DNA from: Sequoia sempervirens
Taxonomy: Eukaryota; Streptophyta; Pinopsida; Cupressales; Cupressaceae
Direction: 5' to 3'
Assembly (NCBI GenBank): GCA_007258455.2
Contig: VDFB02373365.1
Location: 222,741,353-222,805,352, forward strand
Length of the DNA stretch: 64,000 nt
Position 1 is the first letter of the stretch; every line of letters starts with the position of its first letter. Shown here piece by piece: positions 36,414 to 47,350 of this stretch. Position numbers and translations under genes: made by a program. The notes under the pieces were generated by a model. It had not been told where the DNA came from, made no database searches, and saw nothing but the letters and a program-made list of their open reading frames with translations.

Positions 36414-39400
36414 AATATGACTCAAAACAGTGAAGATAAAAAGGGAGGGATACCATGCTCATGGAAAGGGAATGAACAATACTATTGGAATATAATGAAG
36501 AGAACTTTGAAACTCTTTGATATCCTTAAGGGAAGAAGAAAAGATAGCAAAAGTATCTAGTTACTTGGTGCAACAATCAGATAGGGAAAAATAGAATCTA
36601 TAGTAGATTGGATAGATTCTATGCTAATGAGAAAACCTTATGCTTTGAAAAAAATAAACAAATATAATTATGTTAAAGTGGAACCAAAATATATGTTTGA
36701 TCACTTTCCCATTGAAGCAAAAATCATGTTAAAGAATAATACAAACATAAATGGTGTTAGAAAGAATTGCATATTCAAACTAAATACAAAACTAAGTTAA
36801 AAGATAAAGATTGTGTTAATGGAATACTTACCCACAAGTACAACAATTTTTTTTCCCCAAAAGGTCTGCTAGAGAATATTGGAATAGGCTAATGTCAAAT
36901 ACAAAAATCCTTCTCCAAAAAATAGGAAAGAAGGCTGCAATGGAAGGCAAAAGATGCGAAGGTGCTTTACAAGATGAGTTGCTTGTTGCTGAAGAAGAAT
37001 TGCAAGGCGATAACTCAAATGTTGATAAGATTCTTCATATTAGTGGTATCATACACAAATTAAGACATTTTTAGATTAAAAAGGCACAAGGTACAAGAGT
37101 AAGGCCTAGAGTTAATTGGGTGAAAGATGGGGATAAAGGCTCAAAATATTTCTTTATTAAGGAAAAAATGATTACTAAAAATATTGGTCCAATTGAGAAT
37201 AATAGTGTATGACTACATGATACAAGTGAAATCTTAAAAAAAAATTGAAATATTTATCAAAAATTGTTTACTATAGAAAATAAATCAAAATAATGTAGAC
37301 AAGATCATGAGATTTGCAAGAAAGTAGTCCCAAAAAATATCACAAATGAAATGGGGTTAATTTTTGAGAAAGATATTTCTAAGGAAGAAATACAAAAGAC
37401 AATCTTATCCTTCCAGAAAGGTAAAGCACCTTTGCAAATTGTCCAGGCCAACAAAATTAGATACAAGTCCAATTTAGGTTGGATTGAGGAGGATTTGAGA
37501 GAAGTTTCTAAAGAAGCTATTGTTGAGGACTCCTTATGAGAAGACATTAATAGGGGAATAATAAAACTCTACCAAAGGGTAGAGACAAAGGGAATATCAA
37601 GAATTGGAGGTCAATCACCCTATTGAATTTCTTACAAAATATTGGGCCAAATTATTAGCTTGAAGGTTGACAAAAATCATCCCTTTAATAATAAATGACA
37701 CTCAAATTGGTTGTAAAGAATAGATATATCTTAGAAAACCTAATTACTAGTTGGGAAGCAATGGATTGGGCAAAGAGAAGTGATACAAAAAATGGTTGTC
37801 CAAATTTAAGTGGAATAGGGAAGGATCAAACAAAATTGTTAGGTATTTGGGTATCCCCTTCTTTGCTAATCTCTCCCTAAAAGAAAATGTGGAATTTGAT
37901 GTTTGAAAAGATTGAAAAGAAACTAAGGAATTGGAATAATAATTTCTCATCCTTGGCCGAGAGGACTCAAGTTTTCCAAAAATTCCCTCTTCATACTCAA
38001 TATAGTATGCCTTTGTGTGGTTTTTTGCAAGTTATCAATTCAACAAAGTTAAAAAACTAATCAAAAATTTCCTCTGGTTAGATGGCAAGGGCAAAAGGAA
38101 AAACATTTTGTCAAGTGGGAATGGTGTTGTTTGGAGAAAGACAATGGAGGCTTATGCTAAGTGAAAGATTTGAGATGGTAGGATATTGCTCTAGCCTCTA
38201 AATGGATCCTAAAATCTCTAAAGGCAATGAGCCATGGAAAATTATGATTAGGAGGAATGTACTTGAATCGGTGCCTAAAAGAGCCAAACAATGGAAAAAC
38301 CTATAGCCTCATGATATATTATTTGGTAATTTTAGTGTTAAACCATCTAGGTCAAATGTCTTTGCAAATATATGGAAAGCTTATATGAGTCTACTAAGGG
38401 TCTAATAAAAAATTGTAATGCATTTGAGGGAGAAAAGACCTATCATGGATACAAGTCAATATGGTGGAACATAATGTATAATGATAAACCACTTGTTCTC
38501 TTGCAAGGTTTTTTTACAAAAAATGGAATGCCATGTGAATCTCTTTCTTGAATGATATAACATTTAATAATAAATTAATCCTTGGGAAATTTTAAAAAAT
38601 AAATTCATGCTCAGTGATATGGCACAAAGAACATACTCAGTCATCAAGAAAACTTGGAAAGATCTAGGAGCTCCAATGGTAATTGTTGGCAAGCCTAAGA
38701 AGCTAGAAAGCCTTAAGTGGGAATATGATACTCCCCTTTTGAAGATAAAACCATACAATCTTTATAAACTATTGTATGAACCCCAAGATATTTGAGGCCA
38801 AGTCAATAGGTTTTAGGGTTTAAAGTTGGGTAAACTTGAATGGTCGGGTATTGTCAAAAACTATTGGTTTAAGTTAGTTGAACCTAAAAAGTGTTGTTTC
38901 ATGTGGTTATTAGTTATTGTCAAGCTTGTTAATAATTATTCTAGTGCCATCTATAATGTTTGCAACTGTCTTGAGGATTTCAACCATATTTTCTTCAAGT
39001 GTAAGTTTTCCTTAAAGGTGTGGTATATTTTTATGGGAAATATCAAGGGATGGGATTGTAGAAATAATTTTTCATGGTTTCAAATCCTTTGTGACTATGT
39101 TAAAGGTATATCTACTAATGTGAATAGGTTTTGGAACATTTTTTCTATTGAAATTTTGTGTTTCATTTGGGAAGAAAATTGATGAATTGTACAAGGGCAA
39201 GAGGAGAATCCTTACTAAGTCTTGTGATAGACTCATATTTTTACGTGTTGTTGGATAGGTAACATTAACTTTGAAGATTCTAGTCGAAAGATTTGTAAAA
39301 ATAATTGATGGAGCTGCAAGCCTCTTTAAGGAGGATATACAGGAGTCAGACTACTGGCCATAAGACCTGAGGCAAGTGGATGAAAAATTTAAAGGAAACT

Positions 39401-39775
39401 ACATAGATTTTTAGAACAAATACAACAAGCTTCATCAATATGAAATTAAGAGGGATGAAGCAATAAGGGACTTGGAAGTTGCAGCTAATTTTTTTGGCAA
39501 TAGTGACTGGGAATACATATCCCCTCCAATTGGGGTGTTTCCAGGAATTGACTCCTATAATCTCAATAAGAACTATACAAGTGACAAAGATTAGGATTCT
39601 GGAAAAAAATGGTTAGACTACATGATGTGAACAATGTAATAGTTTGAGAAATACATTATTATATATGCTTTGTTCTTGTAACCCTTGGAGTAGGGTATAG
39701 ATGGATTTGGCTTGATATTATGTCCGTAATTGGATGTTTTCTTTTTTTGTAATCAAACTTCAATTTAAAAAAATA

Positions 39776-41160
39776 TAAATGTTCAAGGCCTTGAAAAGGA
39801 TGGTTTTAGACTAGGGCGCCCAATGCTTGTCCATCCCATTTTGGCTAAAATTTAAATATGTCAATGTCGACATTTTAATATTTGAAAATCCAAAATTATT
39901 TGTTAGTTATCAGTATTTGATTTTTAGGAAATTAGAAGAATTGCATATAAATACAAATCATTTTCGTCATTTTAGTCCTAACAAGCTAGCATTTTTCAAA
40001 TAAGGAAATTGAGATCATAATTGAGCATCCTAAGAGTAGCCAAGAGAAAAATTATAACAACATTATTTTAGTTGAAAGCATCATATTAGCAATGCATCAT
40101 GTTTTCATATGAGTTTGTTCTTGTTTTATGTTTATTTGTTTTGTGGTTACTAACACTTGCAACAAGACTTCAAATCAACTATCAATTTCTCCTTGAAGGT
40201 GATGAGTACATACTTTAGTCCATCAAGGAATAAAGATCTAAGTGGTGAGTTACAACAATTTCCAATTTATCACTTGTTTATCATTTAGCCTTTGGCTAAT
40301 CAAGGGTAATCTCTTTTTTACATCATCATAGCCGTTGTGGAGGTAGAAATACCAAAATAGGGTTTGACTTAGGAAAAACCTTATACAACACAACTCTTCC
40401 CCCTCTTTCATGTGGCAAGTTACAAATCTGAAGTAAATTGGAGGAAGATTAAGGACTTAATTTCCTATTCATGCATTCAAGCCCTATAAGTTATCAAATT
40501 GAGGAAAGTGGATTTTATTAGCGATAGACAAAGTTTTGACAATGAGTCCAGAAGAGAAAAGCACACAAACTTAGGAGCAATAGAAGAGTGAAATCAAACC
40601 TTGAGTAGTTGTTACCCAGTCTAGGGCATCTAGTTGTTTCAATCCCAAATTACATATGCCAAGTTATTTTGTCTCTGCCCTCTGTTGTTCTAAACTCTAT
40701 TCTTGTTTATCGGTTCTGTATTTTTTAGAAATCATCTCAATTTGTTGCATTTTCATAATTAATCTAGGAACATTAGTGCATCATCAAATTCAGTCAATTA
40801 ATCACATCAACATCATCCCCCAACAAAAGGATTAAAACCCTGATCCACCATTCTGGCTCTTCCATTGATGTTTGTAGCCAAGTGGGTATTGAGATCACTT
40901 TTAATCCTTTCTCTATTTGTTGTATTGGAATAAGTGTGATTTAGGCCCTAGATCCCTTTTTCCAATATAACAAATTTTAAAATGGGTTCATTTGACAAGT
41001 CCGCCCTATAATGATTGTGTACATATAGTGCACATTTTTAGTTTCTAAATGCAAATCAACTACTCAAAGAAATTTTTATACTACTTAATAATACTCATAA
41101 AGTTCATAATGCTTTAAAAATAATTAAAATTCTCACATCCATAAAATTATCACTAAAAAA
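39776..41160. other. Intergenic, no gene seen
   Basis: AT-rich sequence downstream of the LINE. No motif-bearing frame. Confidence 0.5.
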
Positions 41161-41164
41161 TTAT

Positions 41165-42345
41165 AAATCTCATCAATTATCAAATTGGTTTATTAAATGT
41201 TTACACAACCTTTCATGAATTGGTTTGAGAAGGTACCCATGAGCCCCATGGATTTCAACATCATCAAACCATGTACAAGAAAAATGCACTAATTATATAA
41301 ATAAAATATCTTATCTTTTTTAAATTAAGATAGCCACAAATCAAGTATACAATTATCAAATTGGCTTATTAATTTTTACACAACCTTTCATGAATTGGTT
41401 TGAGAAGGCACCCATGAGCCCCATGTATTTCAACATCATTGAACCATGTATAAAAATAGTGTTCTACGGGTACATGCCCCCCAAATCCCCACGTTTTTGA
41501 GATGGGGACGTTGAGCCGAGACATGGGGATGGGTCAAGGATGTCCCCCCTTGGTATCTCCATCACCACTAGATTTTTGAGGATGGTTGGAAGTATCTGAG
41601 ATGTCTCGGGGATGCCTAGAAGTCTCTGAGATGTTCTGGGGATGCCCAGAAGTCTCCCAGCCTGAGATATGCAAAAGGTGTTTTTTTAATCTTTTTAACG
41701 CTTGGAAATTCATACCTTGAGCCGAGCCCTAAAGGAAAGTGAGACCCCTACATTGCTTCTAACCTCTACAAAACACTCTCAAATCCTTTATTTTTCTCAT
41801 ATTTGGTTTTTAATGTTTTGCAATAGCTAGGTTAAGAGGAGAGAAAACAGTGAAAATAATGAGTGATTAGAGGCCTCCCTTCACCACATTTTGACATTTT
41901 GTACTTATTTTGATATCAATGTATCATGCTACTCAATGTAATCATCTTTATGATATTTTTGATATAATATAAATCTCTAATTTGAAATTTTCATTTGTCA
42001 AATTTTATTTAGTATTCAAGTATTTAAAATGTTAGTATTTAAATTTTTTCTATTTTACTATTTTTTCAAAGTGTCATTTGAAAATAATTCTTATACATCT
42101 TTTTATAACTAGAGTTTTTAAAGTACTATATGTATATCAACACCACCCCCTCGTTGCCCCACGCCGTCGTCCCCTCACTGTCGCTTTGTCTTCCCCAAAC
42201 TTAGACCCTTGGTCCCCTCGTCCTCGCCAAGGGACCCGTCCCTGTTAGGAAACTCTGTGGAACACTGACAAAAAATGCACTAATTATACTAACAAAATAT
42301 CATTCTCTTTTTCAAATCAAGATAGCCACAAATCAAGTATACAAG
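41165..42345. repeat. Direct repeat of about 175 bp, second copy split by insertion
   Basis: Copy one (about 41170-41350) holds TTTACACAACCTTTCATGAA, ATGAGCCCCATG, AAAATGCACTAATTAT and GATAGCCACAAATCAAG. Copy two begins at about 41353 and runs to 41456, where an 811-bp element interrupts it. It resumes at about 42268 with AAAAATGCACTAATTATAC and GATAGCCACAAATCAAG. Confidence 0.85.
41457..42267. mobile_element. hAT-like non-autonomous element (811 bp)
   Basis: Bounded by TAGTGTTCTACGG on the left and, inverted, CAGTGTTCCACAGAG on the right. This sits exactly where the second copy of a direct repeat is split, so copy one shows the empty site. hAT elements start (C/T)AGTG and make 8-bp target copies; the flanks here (TATAAAAA and ACAAAAAA) match only loosely. 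No transposase is encoded. The left part is unusually GC-rich, with three imperfect 30-bp repeats (41588-41670, GGGGATGCCxAGAAGTCTC). Confidence 0.65.
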
Positions 42346-44900
42346 CATACTTGCATTCATAGCATTTATCACAACATTTAATTTTTTTGCAATTTTATTA
42401 AGAATTTATTATGTTTTCAAAGGTTGGGGAGGAAATAAGCATGCCACATTTTTTTTGATTTAGGAAACCAATATTTATAGATAGGGTTTTTCTTCGATGA
42501 AAAAAATTGAGGACTAACAATTAGGCAAATAATGTACATGCAACACATCCAACATAAACTTTATTATTTATATTACAAGGAAATCATTCAAAATGGAAAA
42601 AAAGGGAAATTCTCGCAAGAAAATATGATATAGGTAGAAATTTCGACCAAAATGTAAAAATCTTCCATACTATCATATTTTACATAATCACTAGTAGCCT
42701 CATCATTATCCTCATTTCTACCTCCTTTCATTTTTATTGTTGTTTCAAATGCATTCTCCAAATACAAAGGTCTTCATAGCAAACAACTCAAATGAAAACC
42801 CTAGATTCTTCCCCACAAAACAATTGACAAAGAGACATATATTTATTGTGAAAAATGCAATATTAGCAAATTATATTAAATTGGTAAACTTACAAAGACC
42901 AAAAATTAAGTATAATATTTGACCAATATATTTATATATTATTTTTAATTAATTGTAGTGTAAAATTATTTATATATTATTTTTAAATCAATCATAATAT
43001 AAAATTTATATAAATTACATCACTTGAATAACAAATGCCAAATGATTCAACACATCTTTTATTGGTATATTAATAAAATATTATATTTTACTAAATTTTC
43101 TTATCATGAAAAGTTTAAAAGTTGACAAAAAATAATAACATATTATTTTGAGAGCACAAAATAATAATTAAAAACTAAAGACATCATATTTACATAGTCC
43201 ACAATATTATGAAAGAGTTTTTATATTTAACATTATAACATTTTTGTTTTGTAACGCACTTCATTATATATTATCAAGTTGACAAAACAAAAAAAAAGAC
43301 ACTCATAACGATAGATTAAGAATGTGATCCAAAACATTGACTACAAAAATAAAATCACATTAAATAATTAAAATAAAAATAACTTTCACACAATTAACCA
43401 AAATATTCATATAAATGAATAACCTGAGACCAAACAATACCAAAAACAAACACTGATAATAAAAAGGGTCTTATTCTAATTCGCCTGCTTTAAAATTTAC
43501 TAATTAATATGGAAGGTCGTGGGACGTGACAAGAATACCAGTTGTCTTCAAATACACTAACTCCCATATGAAGTTCTAGAGTTCGTATAACATTGAGATG
43601 GACCCTTGAATAGATGGGCCGACTGACGCTGAATGGAGGAGGGTAAAGACCAGGAAGGTGTGGATATGTCCCTTACCCACCCAAATAAATAATTAGGGTA
43701 ATGGCCGCTTTGTCATTGTCAAAGACGGCCAACTGACAGTGAATGGAGGACGGTAAAAACTGATTGCGGATACTTCCAAGAACTGGTAGATGGGGTGTGG
43801 GAACTGGTGCTTCAAACTGAACAGCGGAGCGTTGTGTACTAATCTTTTTGTGTTTGGTAAACCTTTTTCATTTGATCTATAACACTCGCATTATCATGGA
43901 AACAGAGGAGACTAAATTTTTTGATCTCTTATCTACAACAGAATGCTTTAGCCAATGATGTTAGAACCTCGCTCTGCTTTTGTCATCCGAATTCGAATTA
44001 TTATATCGACAAACTGACTGAAATGTAATTAGTGCAAATCCCTGGCAATCCAGAAAAAGACGTCAAATTATACGCAGTGAAAGCTTAACTAGTGCCAAAT
44101 AATAAATATAGCAAAAGCCACTTGTTCTGGCTCAGACGTCATACTTGATTGGTGATGGCCGCATGCTGGTTAGGAGAGATGTATTTATAATCTTGCGTTT
44201 CCTTTAATCTGGAGGTCAAATGTTGAATGGATTAGGCCTACATTATTAAAAAAAAATATTAATCAACCAACTGTATGCATGGCACAGGGTAAAGCTGCTA
44301 CCTCTGCCAATCGACTAGAAAGCAGGTTCCATGTGATCTGTCTGTAACTGTTCCTTTGTGAGACTTCGAGTTACCCTTTTTAGGCTTAATTCAATATAAA
44401 AGTAGGTTCTAACCTAGAATTTTGGCTGCTGTGTGCATCTTCTTTTGCCGAGCCTCTGGCGGAACTGTGGATTCTTTACATTTTATGTTGAGTTTGTTAT
44501 TGGGTTCTCACTTGAGCGGTTTTCCTTCTCATGGGCTCCACCCCCTGCTGGCATCTATTGTTGTCCATGAGGTAGTGTTTTCTCGCTTTGTCCCTGTTTG
44601 TCAAAATGGAGGTGTGAATATTTGTCTGGATCTCGATTCTTTTCGTCTAAGATATTATTTGTCTTGTTCCTATACCAAGATATGATTTATGGTGAACTGT
44701 TTTTCTGAAATTGAAAGCTTCTGGATTAGGATTAAACTGTGTGCGTTTTTCTGAGTCAAGAAACTTCACCAATGAAATGGGTCATTCAACAATAGCAAAC
44801 GTCAGAGCTACAGAATACAAAATGGTCCCCCATTATGATCCCATGTAGTTTCCCATACCATTTTTAAATGCCAAATTATTCTTCATATGTGAAAAAAAAC
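42346..44900. other. Intergenic, no gene seen; short duplicated segment near 43.6-43.8 kb
   Basis: At about 43620 and 43730 two segments of 30-35 bp align (CTGAATGGAGGAGGGTAAAG and GTGAATGGAGGACGGTAAAA). An 87-codon frame at 44422-44685 has no recognised motif. Confidence 0.45.
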
Positions 44901-45092
44901 AAGAGTAGATTGAAAAGGCGTCCAGTCCACACTACGATTGAATACAGAAAATTCTTCTGGTAGCAGAGAAATCGAGACAAACCTAAAATTTCAGACCATG
45001 TGAAAGCATTCTTACAGGAAGAAAATATGTATGAACAGAAAGAATTTAAAAACGGCGAGTCACAATTCTTGGAAGAAAAGCCATATTACGCG

Positions 45093-46622
45093 CTAAACTT
45101 GTTGTAGCGACTTGATTTCTGAGACGAAGAGATCGAAGTTAGTAAAAGAGGATCCTCCCGGGGCGACCGCTGCTTGGGCAGCTGCCCTTAGTTGTTTGAC
45201 CCTGGTCCTCAATTCTTTTCCCTTGTCGTCCACCATCAACATCCTCACCACTTTGTCGACATCATCCCTGGTCACCAACCAGTTTTCTTCAATTCTCTGA
45301 GGGGCTTCCACTGCGATTTTAATCTCGTCCACCACAAACTTGGAATTAAACGGTTGCTCTGCGTAGAGCGGCCAGGCGATCATGGGAACACCCATTGTGG
45401 TGCTCTCCATCACGGCGTTCCAACCACAATGCGAGAGAAAGCCACCCGTAGCAGGGTGCGCCAGAATGCTCAGCTGCGGAGCCCACCCTAAAATAAACAT
45501 CCCCTGCTTCTTTCCCACCACGCGGTCGTAGAGCCCCGCGGGGAGAAAGTCTAAGGCGGAAGAGAAGGGCTTCTTCGCCGAGTCGGAAGGGTTGCGTAAA
45601 ACCCACAAAAACTTCACTCCGCTGGCCTCCAAACCAAGCGCAAGCTCTTCAATTTGCACGCTCTTTATGGAATTCTCGCTGCCGAAAGAAATATAAAGAA
45701 CAGAGGACTCTGCCTGCGCGTCCAGCCACTGCATACACTTTTCCTCCTCCGTGTTCGCCCCCATTTCCACGGCGGGCGCGATTCTTTTAAGCTGTCGATT
45801 CTCGAAAACTTCAGGCGGGAGCAGCGGGCCGATGGTTCTGAGCGTTCCGTTAACCCTCTCAAAGTGATCGGCGAACACCCCGTCGAGCTCGTAAAACGAG
45901 TTAACGATGGTTCTCCAACTCTGCTTGTTCCCTGCGCGCTGGCGCAGCCAGAACTGATGCGTCCCATTGTCGGGCGTTGCCTCGGGGAGCTCAGGCAGCA
46001 ACTGAAGGCGCGTGAGCTTTACTTCCTTCGGCACGCCGGGCACCTCGAAGCGCCCCGACGGCGTGCGCGTGAGGTTACGCGGAAGCAGGTCCCAAACAAT
46101 CTGCTGCACGGATTCCGAGAACATGCCCGACGTCTCGAAATTCACTCTGGGAATACCGAACTTTTGGGCCACGGCAGACGACCATCCGAGCAGCACGTCC
46201 GCAATGAGACACGCCGGTGGGGGCAGCGCAGGGCTTGTGTTTATCTCCCCGTGCAAGAACCGCCCCAAAAATCGCTCGAAGTGGTACTGAAGACGCTCAC
46301 CGGCGGCCAACAAGGGGGGAAGCTGGTGCCACTGCACGCTGTTACTGTTTACTTTGCCCAGCGTGAGATGGTCTTCCGGCACCTCCACTTCAACCAGATG
46401 GATGTCCAGCCCGGCCTTCCGGGCTTCCTCCACTTTGTTCCGCAGCGAAGCGATGTGGTGAAAGGTGGTAACAAAGCTGACGGTTAAACCTTTTGCAGCC
46501 AGATTTTTGGCCAACTGCATGAAGGGAATGAGGTGGCCATGCCCCAACGACGAAAGCAGCATTACATGCACCTTTGCCTTCTCCGCTCCGTTGCCACGAA
46601 TGTCACCCACAGCCGGCGCCAT
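45093..46622 (-). CDS. Family-1 UDP-glycosyltransferase, intact, 509 aa
   Basis: Transfers a sugar, usually glucose, from a UDP-sugar to a small acceptor in the cytosol. The acceptor cannot be told from sequence. The frame is open from the ATG at 46622 to TAG at 45093 with no intron, and its length is normal for plant UGTs. The N-terminal GHGHLIP (residues 27-33) holds the catalytic His30, and IADVLLGW places the partner Asp at 142. VLYISFGSENS at 308-318 is the usual segment before the donor domain. The 44-residue PSPG box runs from Trp380 to Gln423 (WAPQ ... HCGWN ... WPLYAEQ). A terminal Gln is usual for UDP-glucose users. The start is supported by a TATA about 95 bp upstream. UGT92/UGT73-like groups look nearest, but I give no subfamily. 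A broken paralogue lies at 15046-16542. Confidence 0.95.
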   Translation of the reverse strand: MAPAVGDIRGNGAEKAKVHVMLLSSLGHGHLIPFMQLAKNLAAKGLTVSFVTTFHHIASLRNKVEEARKAGLDIHLVEVEVPEDHLTLGKVNSNSVQWHQLPPLLAAGERLQYHFERFLGRFLHGEINTSPALPPPACLIADVLLGWSSAVAQKFGIPRVNFETSGMFSESVQQIVWDLLPRNLTRTPSGRFEVPGVPKEVKLTRLQLLPELPEATPDNGTHQFWLRQRAGNKQSWRTIVNSFYELDGVFADHFERVNGTLRTIGPLLPPEVFENRQLKRIAPAVEMGANTEEEKCMQWLDAQAESSVLYISFGSENSIKSVQIEELALGLEASGVKFLWVLRNPSDSAKKPFSSALDFLPAGLYDRVVGKKQGMFILGWAPQLSILAHPATGGFLSHCGWNAVMESTTMGVPMIAWPLYAEQPFNSKFVVDEIKIAVEAPQRIEENWLVTRDDVDKVVRMLMVDDKGKELRTRVKQLRAAAQAAVAPGGSSFTNFDLFVSEIKSLQQV

Positions 46623-46710
46623 GATTATTCCTCAAACAACTTGAGAAGCTTAGTTTTATCAGACTAGAGAGAGCCTTCAATGATTCTTTGCACAAACAGG
46701 TGAAGGACAC

Positions 46711-46880
46711 AGATATATAATACAGTTGCAAATGTCTGAAGTGGTCACGAATCTGTACTCCAACCTTTCTGGAATGAATCCGCACGTTACACGTATAGGA
46801 GGTTTTAGCTCCCTTGGTGAACGCCTGTATGCTTGGCCCGACGTAATCATGACGCAATGATGATCTCAGCTTCGACGTGA
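46711..46880 (-). promoter_or_regulatory. UGT promoter: TATA and four ACGT-core sites
   Basis: TTATATAT (46714-46721 on minus) lies about 92-99 bp before the ATG, giving a likely leader of about 65 nt. Upstream are four ACGT cores (46784-46787, 46791-46794, 46841-46844, 46875-46878) and a TGACG (46850-46854). ACGT clusters also precede the pseudogene, so the layout appears inherited from the common ancestor. bZIP control is inferred. Confidence 0.5.
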
Positions 46881-46904
46881 TTAAATTGCTTTCCTTTACC
46901 CTAC

Positions 46905-46980
46905 CGTAGACTAGGGCGGTAAGAAGATTCGAACTCGTGTTGCGTCCGTTACGTTCTTACCAGGTTACCATACCAGAAAG
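46905..46980 (-). repeat. Possible tRNA-derived SINE head
   Basis: On minus, TGGTAACCTGG resembles a pol III A box. AGTTCGAATCT, 24 bp later, resembles a B box (GGTTCGANNCC) with end changes. No tRNA cloverleaf can be folded with confidence and no tail was found. Confidence 0.25.
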
Positions 46981-47037
46981 CCATATACTCCCTAGTCCTT
47001 TTTGGAGTCTTCACAATATTCCTGAATATTCCATTCT

Positions 47038-47350
47038 CCCTTGGCCCTACTCTTCCTAGTCAAAGCCCTCTCTAAAAGGGAATTCGTTAGTCTTTGGTCG
47101 TTTGGAAGGTAAAGATTTAATTTATGGATGAGACCTTTGTTTTAAAGAAGTAAAATGAATCCTCAAGGAACGATATTATTTTCATTTATTATTTTTTAAG
47201 TTTCCAAGGAAAATAAATCTTAATTAATCAATATTTCTAAATATTTCATTCTCTTTTGGTTTTACTATTCTTAGTCGAAATTGTGTAAAAGGGAATTTGT
47301 TAGTCTTGATAGTTTAGAAGGTAAAGATTAATTTATGGATGAGATTTTGT
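47038..47350. repeat. Direct repeat of about 95 bp, spacing 217 bp
   Basis: Two copies share AAAAGGGAATT(C/T)GTTAGTCTT, then GG(C/A)AAG-type and GGTAAAGATT(T)AATTTATGG text ending GATGAGA. Confidence 0.7.

Larger units (their letters stand above)
34802..39775 (+). mobile_element. LINE 1, right part: endonuclease, reverse transcriptase, zinc-binding end
   Basis: After the transposon, the LINE continues. Near 34965 the frame reads IS-stop-NVRGL, the start of the endonuclease domain with Trp replaced by TAG. It then has LDCLMIQEVKD and IYPPNDYKERIEVWKWLF-like text. After the LTR insertion, NMTQNSEDKKGG resumes at 36419. Reverse transcriptase blocks follow: VNWVKDGDKGSKYFF, EIQKTILSFQKGKAP, and NRYILENLITSWEAMDWA with a deletion behind it. 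Then come LGIWVSP, EKIEKKLRNW and the zinc-binding end (KCCFMWLL, CNCLEDFNHIFFKC). A last charged segment ends near 39592. The 3' end is A-rich (AATTTAAAAAAATA near 39765). There is no RNase H domain. Many stops show that it is dead. Confidence 0.8.

Noticed and set aside
44422..44685. 87-codon plus-strand frame upstream of the UGT region
   Set aside because: No recognisable motif, no paired exon, and surrounding sequence looks noncoding.
45654..46487. 277-codon plus-strand frame opposite the intact UGT
   Set aside because: Antisense shadow of a GC-rich gene; the minus frame has the complete UGT motifs.
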